Assembly (NCBI GenBank): GCA_041399205.1
Contig: JAWKTK010000004.1
Coordinates: forward strand, 434,001 to 498,000
Length of the DNA: 64,000 nucleotides
From: JAGQOZ01 sp041399205
GTDB taxonomy: Bacteria; Planctomycetota; Planctomycetia; Pirellulales; Pirellulaceae
Direction of reading: 5' to 3'
Part shown: positions 57,418-64,000 of the stretch, piece after piece
How positions within the stretch are numbered: the stretch's first letter is position 1
Layout of the letters: the number at the start of each line of letters is the position of its first letter
Program-made: the position numbers and the translations under genes
The notes under the pieces: model-generated
Told to the model about the DNA's origin: nothing
Database searches by the model: none
The model's input: only the letters and a program-made list of their open reading frames with translations

Positions 57418-58836
57418 ATGGACCAACTAAAAGAATTTTTCGGCCTTGTGAAACGACAGCATTTTTGGTTCGTTGCGCCGCTGGTGCTGATATTGGGAAT
57501 CGTAGCTTGGTTCATGGGCAAAGGTGTAATTGCTGATGAAACCGGCAAGAACTTGAGTGCTATCGGTTCCAAGTTTTCCACGGCACAAAGCGTGACGACG
57601 GTCCGAGTAGAAGAACTAGGGCATCCCAACGAAACTTGGCATACGGAAATGGAGCAGTTGATTGCTTCTCGCACGGACAACGTAAAGCAAGCGTGGCAGA
57701 AGAAATGGGACCGACAGAAAGAGCTGTTAGTTTGGCCAAATCAGCTGCCACCAGCGCTCTTGCGAACGGTAGAGCCATTGCGGCCGATCGAAACGACATT
57801 CGATCCCGCGAAAGACAAAATTTCCGACGTCTTGTTGAATCGATACGCGATATACGTAAAGCAAGAACTGCCTAAATTGGCCGAACAGATCGGTTCCAAG
57901 TGGAATCCGGCGACAACGGGGCGTTCTTCGTCCGGCAGCTTCGAAGGCGAAGGTCGCCGTCGTCCTGGCCGAGAATCATTCGGCGCATTGGAGGATGACG
58001 GTTCGATAGTAGCGTGGGATTCGGGAAATCAGGGCGAAATTGAAGAAGGTTTTTCCTGGCCGGCAGATCGGCCTACCGCCATGCAAGTGCTGTACGCTCA
58101 AGAAGACCTTTGGGTGTTGAGTGCTTTGATGGACATCATTGCGGCTACCAACCAAGGTGCTATCGCCAACACGACGGCGGCGGTGAAAGAAATTCAGTTC
58201 ATTCGATTAGGGAAGGACGCCAAAGGTTTGAAGGACACCGGCTACAGTGTAATTCGGCCACAGCCGCTGCCGTCTGGTGAACCAGGCGACGACGAAGTAG
58301 CAATTATCGACAATAGTATCGGCGCAACTTCTTCTGAGCCGCAACCAGATCGAGGTGTGGAAGGTGGCGAGGGAGGTATTGCCGCAACGCCTCATCCGGC
58401 AGAAGGCCGGTATGTGGATGATAGTTTTCAGCCGATTGCGGATGTTGCGACGTTGAAATCTAGCATGGACATTGCCAAACGGATGCCCATCCGTATGCGG
58501 TTAAAGGTGGATCAACGCAAGCTGAATCGCTTGTTGGTGGCGTGTGCGAATGCTCCGCTGACCGTAGAAGTTCGGCAGTTGCGGTACAACCCGCAAGGAG
58601 ATGCAGGCGGACTGGCTGGATTTGGTGGTGGCGAAGGTGGCCGTTCGTTCAGTAGCGAATACAGCGGCGAAGGGAATCGGTCCAATCAAGGTCCAAAAAC
58701 CAAACCTGTGGAAAACGTAGATACGTTCGTTCGTACCATTGAAATTTATGGGATTATTTACATTTTCAACCCCGTCAACGATCAGCTGCTGGAGGGCGGC
58801 GCTGATGTGGCGGTGATAGATGACGGCGCTCTGTAG
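57418..58836 (+). CDS. bitopic pilus-operon protein, second gene
   Basis: A 472-residue protein whose ATG lies two bases after the pilM stop, so it is translated from the same mRNA. One membrane segment at residues ~17-36 (FWFVAPLVLILGIVAWFMGK) leaves a short cytoplasmic head and a large periplasmic part: helical first (NETWHTEMEQLIASRTDNVK), then Gly/Ser-rich linkers (GEGGRSFSSEYSGEG) and strands such as MPIRMRLKVDQRKLNRLLVA. The topology resembles PilN/PilO, and the conserved order after pilM supports that, but sequence identity is too low to name it. It is inferred to be an inner-membrane scaffold of the pilus or pseudopilus. Confidence 0.75.
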   Translation: MDQLKEFFGLVKRQHFWFVAPLVLILGIVAWFMGKGVIADETGKNLSAIGSKFSTAQSVTTVRVEELGHPNETWHTEMEQLIASRTDNVKQAWQKKWDRQKELLVWPNQLPPALLRTVEPLRPIETTFDPAKDKISDVLLNRYAIYVKQELPKLAEQIGSKWNPATTGRSSSGSFEGEGRRRPGRESFGALEDDGSIVAWDSGNQGEIEEGFSWPADRPTAMQVLYAQEDLWVLSALMDIIAATNQGAIANTTAAVKEIQFIRLGKDAKGLKDTGYSVIRPQPLPSGEPGDDEVAIIDNSIGATSSEPQPDRGVEGGEGGIAATPHPAEGRYVDDSFQPIADVATLKSSMDIAKRMPIRMRLKVDQRKLNRLLVACANAPLTVEVRQLRYNPQGDAGGLAGFGGGEGGRSFSSEYSGEGNRSNQGPKTKPVENVDTFVRTIEIYGIIYIFNPVNDQLLEGGADVAVIDDGAL

Positions 58837-58925
58837 GCGGTTCTAAAAAATAGCAAATAGCTTGTGGATCGTTAGTTACGAAAGATTCGGAACAGACTCG
58901 CAGTTAAAGATAGTGAGATCAAAGC

Positions 58926-60875
58926 ATGGTCGGTAAAAAGGCAAAGAAGTCGGCAAAACCAGCCAAGGAAAAGAAACCCGCCAAGAAGAAATCCAAGGGT
59001 AACGGAGCAGGTGCGGAAAAACTAAAGCAGTTCTTCCTGCTGCATTCTGAAAAGTTGGTCGTGGGTGTGCTGGCTGCGGCCGCTGCTTGGATTATTTTTC
59101 AGGGTTTCAGTCTTGATGGGTTGCCAGCCAATCAAGCTCCGGCCGATCTGCAGCAGGCCATCTCTTCGGCCGACTCGTACATCAAACAAACGCCATTTAC
59201 GGAAGTTCGGTCGGTGCGTTATCCCGAAGAAGACCGTTTTGACCAACAGGCCACGGAAGACACCAACGGAATCGAATTGGCCGCTTATAGTTTGGACAAC
59301 GTCTTTTCGCCCATTTACCAGAAGCCTCAGCGATTGCGCAAGGACCCGGAACTGTTGGCGCCGTATCAGCTAGAGACCAAGGCTGGCTATGGTCCCATTG
59401 CCTTGAAGTCGCAAGAGTCCGGGAGCGACGGCTTTGTTAATGAAAGTCGTGATCCCAATTTGCGACAGATTCCAGAACAATTGGCGCAACGATTTCGTGG
59501 TGGCGGTGGTGGTGAAGGTTCGATGAGTGGCGGCAAGATTGAAAGCCGATACTTTGTGGCTGTCAGTGGCTTGGTTCCACTGCAAAAACAAATGGCCTTG
59601 TATGAAGAGGCGTTTGACGGCGCCGCCGAGTATTCACTGGAACGTGACATGCCCAACTATGGCGGTGTGCGTCTGCAACGGGCGGAAGTCAATTCGGACG
59701 GCAGTGTTGGGCAATGGGTCTCTGTGGACGACGAAACATTTGGACGTCGCGAACCAACGACGTGGTCGGGTGAGAACCAGGAAGTTGTTGCAGAAGATTA
59801 TGTGATCGAAAGTCTGCTGATGCCAATTCCGCCCATCATCGGTAGGGACATGCGAGAGTGGTCCGGGCATTCCGATGTGGAAATGGTCGAACTGGGGCGA
59901 GGCGGTGAATATGTCGGCCGAAGCGACGAAATGGGCGGAGTTGAAGAAAAGGAACAATCGTTCAATCTGTTTGGCGAGGACTTCGGGCGAGGTGAAGGCG
60001 AGGGACGAGGAGGTATCGAGGGATCGGGTGACTTGGGAGCGACGACGCCTTATCGTGGCGGTGAAGGTGGTTCGATGAATCGTCTGCCCGACAGTGAATT
60101 TGTCATGTTTCGCTACTTTGATTTTGGAGTCGAACCGGGCAAGAAGTATGTTTATCGAGCTCAAGTGATTCTGGAAGACCCGAATGATCCTGCTTCTGAC
60201 AATAAAAAGCCATCGACGGCTAGTTGTGACAGTTCGGTGATTCGTCGTTTGCAGGAACAGAAATCTGATCCGGCCTATCGACAGTATGCTCGGTTTTCCG
60301 ATTGGAGCGAAGCGAGTTCGGCCGTACGCATTTCCAGCGGTAACAACGTTTTGACCGGGAAGGTTCAGGCTCCCAGCGAAGACCGTCGACTGAAAATTGT
60401 CAAACCGGGCGAAGAACCTTCGGCAATCGCGTTGGCCATTGCCTATGATCGAAACCGAGCGATGGATGTTCCAGCAGAATTGACCGTCAAGCGAGGTTCC
60501 GTCTTGAACACTCAGGGGGACTTGGAAGCTGTCGATCCAAATGTGATGCGGCTACGGAAGTTGCAAGGCTACAGCTTGGTCACCAATGCGTTGGTGTTGG
60601 ACATCGACGGCGGAAAACCGTTGAATTCGGGAGAACTGACTTCGCCAGGGCAAATCCTGGTCATGATGGAAAACGGCGACTTGGTATTCCATGATGAACT
60701 AGCAGAAGTTTCGGAATTCAATATGAACCGAGTTCCAGAAGAAGAATTACTTGGCGAAGGCTTTGAGTCGCGGCGAATGGAAGGCGAACCAGAAAATGAG
60801 ACTCGTAGTCGTCGTCAAAATTCTCGAAATACGCGTCGTGGTGGTCTGGCACCGGAACGAGGTGGTGGCCGATAG
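58926..60875 (+). CDS. bitopic pilus-operon protein, third gene
   Basis: A 649-residue protein 89 bases after the second gene of the operon. The first ~35 residues are extremely Lys/Ala-rich (KKAKKSAKPAKEKKPAKKKS), cytoplasmic, followed by one membrane segment at ~44-62 (LVVGVLAAAAAWIIFQGF). The periplasmic part has Gly/Glu-rich linkers (GGGGEGSMSGG, GRGEGEGRGG) separating beta-rich modules (SRYFVAVSGLVPLQKQMALY, VMFRYFDFGVEPGKKYVYRA). It ends in a basic, disordered tail (RSRRQNSRNTRRGG). No domain was recognised; operon position suggests an accessory membrane subunit of the pilus machinery. A terminator follows at 60918. Confidence 0.75.
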   Translation: MVGKKAKKSAKPAKEKKPAKKKSKGNGAGAEKLKQFFLLHSEKLVVGVLAAAAAWIIFQGFSLDGLPANQAPADLQQAISSADSYIKQTPFTEVRSVRYPEEDRFDQQATEDTNGIELAAYSLDNVFSPIYQKPQRLRKDPELLAPYQLETKAGYGPIALKSQESGSDGFVNESRDPNLRQIPEQLAQRFRGGGGGEGSMSGGKIESRYFVAVSGLVPLQKQMALYEEAFDGAAEYSLERDMPNYGGVRLQRAEVNSDGSVGQWVSVDDETFGRREPTTWSGENQEVVAEDYVIESLLMPIPPIIGRDMREWSGHSDVEMVELGRGGEYVGRSDEMGGVEEKEQSFNLFGEDFGRGEGEGRGGIEGSGDLGATTPYRGGEGGSMNRLPDSEFVMFRYFDFGVEPGKKYVYRAQVILEDPNDPASDNKKPSTASCDSSVIRRLQEQKSDPAYRQYARFSDWSEASSAVRISSGNNVLTGKVQAPSEDRRLKIVKPGEEPSAIALAIAYDRNRAMDVPAELTVKRGSVLNTQGDLEAVDPNVMRLRKLQGYSLVTNALVLDIDGGKPLNSGELTSPGQILVMMENGDLVFHDELAEVSEFNMNRVPEEELLGEGFESRRMEGEPENETRSRRQNSRNTRRGGLAPERGGGR

Positions 60876-60917
60876 CCGAATCGCACTCAGCTTCGTATCA
60901 TTAACTTGATCACTCGC

Positions 60918-60952
60918 AACGCACGATGTTCAACTCGTGCGTTTCCTTTTTT
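60918..60952 (+). terminator. terminator of the pilM operon
   Basis: AACGCACGA (60918-60926) and TCGTGCGTT (60935-60943) pair perfectly with loop TGTTCAAC and are followed by six T at 60947-60952. It lies between the pilM operon and queA. Confidence 0.8.
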
Positions 60953-60984
60953 GGTGACAAGCGAAATGAAACGAGACGCGGGAT

Positions 60985-62037
60985 ATGACGCACATTTCGG
61001 AATATGACTTTGATCTGCCCAAGGAGCTGATTGCGCAACAGCCCAAAGCTAACCGACCCGATTCGCGTCTGATGGTAATTGAGCGAGCGACGGGACAGAT
61101 CTCTCATCGGCATGTTCGAGACCTGCCCGAAATTCTTTCGCCCGACGATTGTTTGGTGATGAATGATTCCAAAGTCGTGCCAGCTCGGTTGGTTGGCCAA
61201 CGAGCGAACACGGGGGGCAAGTTCGAAGGGCTGTTCCTGCGATCCGAACAACACGGAATTTGGCAGATTCTGTGTAAGACTCGTGGCAAGATCCAGCCCG
61301 GTGAACGAGTTCTGATTCAGGCTCCTGGGTGTTCAACAGACGCGGAGCCCTTGCCACTGCAAATGTTGGCCAAGCTGGATGGCGGCATGTGGGCCGTCAA
61401 GCCAGAATCGGATCTTGGCCCCTTTGATCTGCTACAAGCCTACGGTCTGATACCGTTGCCACATTACATTCGTGACGGTGAAATGACGGCCGCGGATGTG
61501 CAATCTTATCAAACGGTCTACGCCAAAGATCCCGGTTCCGTCGCCGCGCCGACGGCCGGTTTGCACTTCAATCAACATCTGTTGGATCAGATTCAAAGAA
61601 AAGGGTGCGGAATTCAATTCGTCACGCTGCATGTGGGAATTGGAACATTTCGCCCCATTGCGGTCGATCATCTTGACCAGCATCAGATGCATGCCGAATG
61701 GGGATCGCTTTCGGCTGAAACCGCTGATTGCCTTCGCCGCGTAAGAACCAATGGGCGTCTTGTGGCGGTGGGAACCACCAGTGTTCGCGTATTAGAATCA
61801 GCCGCGCGATCTGGGAAACTGGAAAGTTGGACTGGCGAAACGGATCTTTTTATTCAACCTGGATTTGCCTTTCACGCCGTCGACGCGCTGATGACCAACT
61901 TTCATCTGCCCAAGTCCAGTTTGTTGGTTTTGGTGCGAACCTTTGGCGGAGATGAATTGATGCGAGAAGCTTATGACATTGCCATTCGCGAAGAATACCG
62001 CTTCTTTAGTTACGGCGATGCGATGCTGATTCTGTAA
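60985..62037 (+). CDS. queA: S-adenosylmethionine:tRNA ribosyltransferase-isomerase QueA
   Basis: Transfers and isomerises the ribosyl group of SAM to the preQ1 base in tRNA, forming epoxyqueuosine. The 350-residue product has the family features: YDFDLPKELIAQQPKANRPDSRLMV at the start, DCLVMNDSKVVPARL, the segment LPLPHYIRDGE-like (IPLPHYIRDGE), GSVAAPTAGLHFNQHLLDQI, VGIGTFRPI, TSVRVLE and TNFHLPKSSLLVLVRTFGG. It is complete. It starts after the terminator at 60918, so it has its own promoter. With queC at 41507 it implies queuosine synthesis in this organism; queD, queE, queF, queG and tgt are outside the window. Confidence 0.97.
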   Translation: MTHISEYDFDLPKELIAQQPKANRPDSRLMVIERATGQISHRHVRDLPEILSPDDCLVMNDSKVVPARLVGQRANTGGKFEGLFLRSEQHGIWQILCKTRGKIQPGERVLIQAPGCSTDAEPLPLQMLAKLDGGMWAVKPESDLGPFDLLQAYGLIPLPHYIRDGEMTAADVQSYQTVYAKDPGSVAAPTAGLHFNQHLLDQIQRKGCGIQFVTLHVGIGTFRPIAVDHLDQHQMHAEWGSLSAETADCLRRVRTNGRLVAVGTTSVRVLESAARSGKLESWTGETDLFIQPGFAFHAVDALMTNFHLPKSSLLVLVRTFGGDELMREAYDIAIREEYRFFSYGDAMLIL

Positions 62038-62127
62038 GCGAAACGGCTTTGCGGACGAACGCACGCTTTTCGAAACCGTCATCATGCTTTACGCTATCGC
62101 CAAACACTCAGGAAGAAAGGATGGAAT

Positions 62128-62748
62128 ATGTCGACCGTTCATACGGAACACGTTTTGGTAATTCCTACGGAAGCGTTTCACCAAGCCGGACACTTTCAAG
62201 GATTTTCCACGGATGTGGAAACTTATGTTTCTAAACTGCTCAGGCCGGAACTCATTAGCTATCGGCCTCGAAGTCAGATGGAGGAAGATCCTAGTTTCAA
62301 ACAGTTGATTCCGTACGTGATTTTTCGGCACACGGATCATGATGGTGTGGAACGTTTGTTTCACTATGTTCGCGGGCAAGGAAACGGTGAAAGTCGCCTT
62401 CGAAGCAAAGTCAGTATTGGCATTGGCGGCCATATTTCTGCGGATGATGCGGACGTGGCTGGCTCGAATAGTCCTTATCAAGAAGGCATGCAGCGAGAAT
62501 TGTCGGAAGAAGTTCACATTGACACTCCGTTTCAAGAACGTTGCGTCGGGATGATTAATGACGACGAAACGGAAGTGGGCAAAGTGCATTTGGGGATTGT
62601 GCATATCTTTGATGTGGTGACGCAAGACGTGCGGTCCAAAGAAGATGATATTGCAAGAGCTGGTTTCGCTGATGTATCTGAGCTTCTTCAGCGATTGGAC
62701 GAAATGGAGAGCTGGTCTCGAATTTGCCTGGAAGCGTTGTTCAAGTAG
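62128..62748 (+). CDS. Nudix-family hydrolase (predicted phosphoesterase)
   Basis: A 206-residue protein of the COG4112-like group. The Nudix box can be read as G-x5-E-x7-REL-x-EE: GIGGHISADD begins the strand and SPYQEGMQRELSEEV supplies the catalytic E and REL-SEE helix, near residues 100-138. Upstream segments (EHVLVIPTEAFHQAGHFQGF) resemble the N-terminal domain of this group. A Shine-Dalgarno GAAAGGA (62113-62119) lies about eight bases before ATG 62128. Substrate is not known; nucleoside diphosphate derivatives are possible. It is followed 17 bases on by the cysteine desulfurase, so they may be co-transcribed. Confidence 0.85.
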   Translation: MSTVHTEHVLVIPTEAFHQAGHFQGFSTDVETYVSKLLRPELISYRPRSQMEEDPSFKQLIPYVIFRHTDHDGVERLFHYVRGQGNGESRLRSKVSIGIGGHISADDADVAGSNSPYQEGMQRELSEEVHIDTPFQERCVGMINDDETEVGKVHLGIVHIFDVVTQDVRSKEDDIARAGFADVSELLQRLDEMESWSRICLEALFK

Positions 62749-62765
62749 TGGCCGAGCGACAAACG

Positions 62766-63977
62766 ATGGGGCACGCCAAGACCGTGATCTATTTGGACAA
62801 TCAGTCAACTACTCGAGTGGATCCTCGAGTGGTTGCGGTTATGTCGCCGTTCTTTTCGCAGCACTACGGCAATCCGTCCAGCAATAGCCATGCACTTGGT
62901 TGGGAAGCTAAGGAAGCGGTGGATCAAAGTCGGCAAGTCATTGCCGATGGTTTGCGAGTCGATTCGCGAGAAATCTGTTTTACCAGCGGAGCGACGGAAA
63001 GCAATAATCTGGCGTTGCGTGGTGTGCTGCGTCGGAAGCGAAATCGCGGTCGTCACGTGATAACGTTGGCCACGGAGCACAAAGCAGTGCTGGACCCATT
63101 GCGATCGATGCACCAAGCGGGCGAATGTGACCTGACCATCTTGCCGGTCCAAACGCAGGATGCGGATTTGCCGGGCTTGGTAGACTTGGATCAATTGCGA
63201 GATTCGATTCGCGATGACACAGTGTTGGTTTCTGTCATGTTGGTCAACAATGAAATGGGTGCGATTCAACCGTTGGCGGAAATTTCCGAATTGTGTCATG
63301 AACGAGGCGTTTGGGTGCATTCGGACGCGACGCAAGCGTTGGGCAAGATTCCGTTGAATTTGAAAGAACTGGGAATCGACCTCGCCAGCTTTTCTGCTCA
63401 CAAGTTGTACGGACCGAAAGGAACCGGATGCTTGTATGTTCGCAAAGGATCGCCGGCGATTCGCTTGCAGCCGATACTGGAGGGGGGCGGCCAAGAATTT
63501 GGACTCCGCAGCGGCACGTTGAATTCACCCGGTATCGTCGGGTTTGCGGATGCGGTGCGGCTGTCGATAGTCGAATTGTCAGACGAATGGGATCGGATTT
63601 GTTCCCTGCAGCTGCGATTTTGGACCAAGTTACAGCAAGTGGTTCCGGATGTCTTGCTGAACGGCCCTCCCTTGCCGAATCAAGCTGACGCGGCGCATCG
63701 TATTCCACATAATTTGAATGTCGCTTTCCGTTGGGTCGATGGCGAAACGCTGATGCTGAATATGCCTCGTCTGGCCGTTTCCAGCGGCAGTGCGTGTAAT
63801 TCGACCAATCCGCAACCCAGCCACGTCCTGCAAGCGTTAGGCGTAGATGATGACTTGGTTCGCGGCAGTTTGCGATTTGGTTTCGGCCGCTTCAACCAGG
63901 AATGGGAAATGGACGATGCGGTGGATATGCTGGCTGAAAATGTGGCGAAATTGCGAAAGTCGAGTAGTATGTCCTGA
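62766..63977 (+). CDS. cysteine desulfurase (IscS/NifS family)
   Basis: PLP enzyme that removes sulfur from cysteine for Fe-S clusters or tRNA thiolation. The start at ATG 62766 (or GTG 62748) is by comparison with IscS (YLDNQSTTRVDPRVV). Motifs: FTSGATESNNLALRGV, HVITLATEHKAVLDP, VNNEMGAIQPL, the PLP lysine region SFSAHKLYGPKGTGCLYVRKG, GGGQEFGLRSGTLNSP, and the active-site Cys in SSGSACNSTNPQPSHVL. About 404 residues, complete. The short C-terminal tail, lacking the HHxHH segment of E. coli IscS, points to a NifS/SufS-intermediate variant. Not flanked by iscU, so function in Fe-S assembly versus tRNA thiolation is open. It ends 23 bases before the window edge. Confidence 0.92.
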   Translation: MGHAKTVIYLDNQSTTRVDPRVVAVMSPFFSQHYGNPSSNSHALGWEAKEAVDQSRQVIADGLRVDSREICFTSGATESNNLALRGVLRRKRNRGRHVITLATEHKAVLDPLRSMHQAGECDLTILPVQTQDADLPGLVDLDQLRDSIRDDTVLVSVMLVNNEMGAIQPLAEISELCHERGVWVHSDATQALGKIPLNLKELGIDLASFSAHKLYGPKGTGCLYVRKGSPAIRLQPILEGGGQEFGLRSGTLNSPGIVGFADAVRLSIVELSDEWDRICSLQLRFWTKLQQVVPDVLLNGPPLPNQADAAHRIPHNLNVAFRWVDGETLMLNMPRLAVSSGSACNSTNPQPSHVLQALGVDDDLVRGSLRFGFGRFNQEWEMDDAVDMLAENVAKLRKSSSMS

Positions 63978-64000
63978 AATCTTTCTGGATCGCTTTCCGG

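Noticed and set aside
1..64000. tRNA, rRNA, phage or insertion-sequence genes
   Set aside because: Gaps between genes were read for cloverleaf patterns, transposase motifs and integrases; none was found.

Overview
The window is chromosomal DNA of a planctomycete, most likely a Pirellulales-type marine or freshwater species. This is an inference from protein families seen here: giant exported proteins with an N-terminal LEPR-XLL-type motif (LERLEDRQYLCA, LEQRVLLAGD, LESLEPRQLL), six proteins with C-terminal PEP-CTERM sorting signals, type I dockerin repeats, CotH-kinase/lamin-tail giants, DUF1080 proteins, and a PilM-headed operon of planctomycete style. No rRNA, tRNA, CRISPR array, phage or insertion sequence was recognised.

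Layout. 1-4193 (minus): a giant secreted protein running off the left edge, and a polytopic membrane protein. 4465-5124 (plus): a small Cys-rich secreted protein. 5597-11435 (minus): a secreted TPR protein, a double-DUF1080 protein, a PEP-CTERM protein, and a two-gene unit of a beta-sandwich protein with a pseudopilin-like protein. 11942-20388 (plus): a 1,087-residue periplasmic TPR protein, aspartate-semialdehyde dehydrogenase, two overlapping RlaP-type nucleotidyltransferases and a membrane TPR protein. 20679-27056 (plus): a CotH/lamin-tail/dockerin giant and a formylglycine-generating-enzyme-like gene, both full of frameshifts. 27247-37918 (minus): a collagen-like PEP-CTERM protein, two dockerin/PEP-CTERM proteins, a second CotH giant and a DUF1080 protein. 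38137-47676 (plus): nrdR, an FG-GAP protein with frameshifts, a coiled-coil membrane protein, queC, a PEP-CTERM protein, an FG-GAP/ASPIC-UnbV/thioredoxin-like protein with an in-frame TGA, and a Cys-rich secreted protein. 47785-54712 (minus): pgk, a PEP-CTERM haem peroxidase, cmk and a GH38-like protein. 55179-63977 (plus): the pilM operon, queA, a Nudix protein and a cysteine desulfurase.

The most notable observation is at 44999-45001. One TGA interrupts an otherwise continuous FG-GAP/ASPIC-UnbV frame. Seventeen bases later comes a perfect 6-bp hairpin with a GGUCG loop, which matches the bacterial SECIS pattern. The gene is therefore a selenoprotein candidate. A second one is a QueC whose four expected zinc-binding cysteines are all replaced, although the rest of the enzyme looks normal; queA lies 19 kb away.

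Many secreted-protein genes carry single-base frameshifts between stretches that still read as well-formed protein. They cluster at 0-2.5, 21-23, 25-27, 27.4, 36.3-36.4, 38.7-39.7, 46.5 and 56.4 kb, while housekeeping genes are intact. Sequencing or assembly indels are the simplest explanation, but decay or phase variation cannot be excluded by reading alone.
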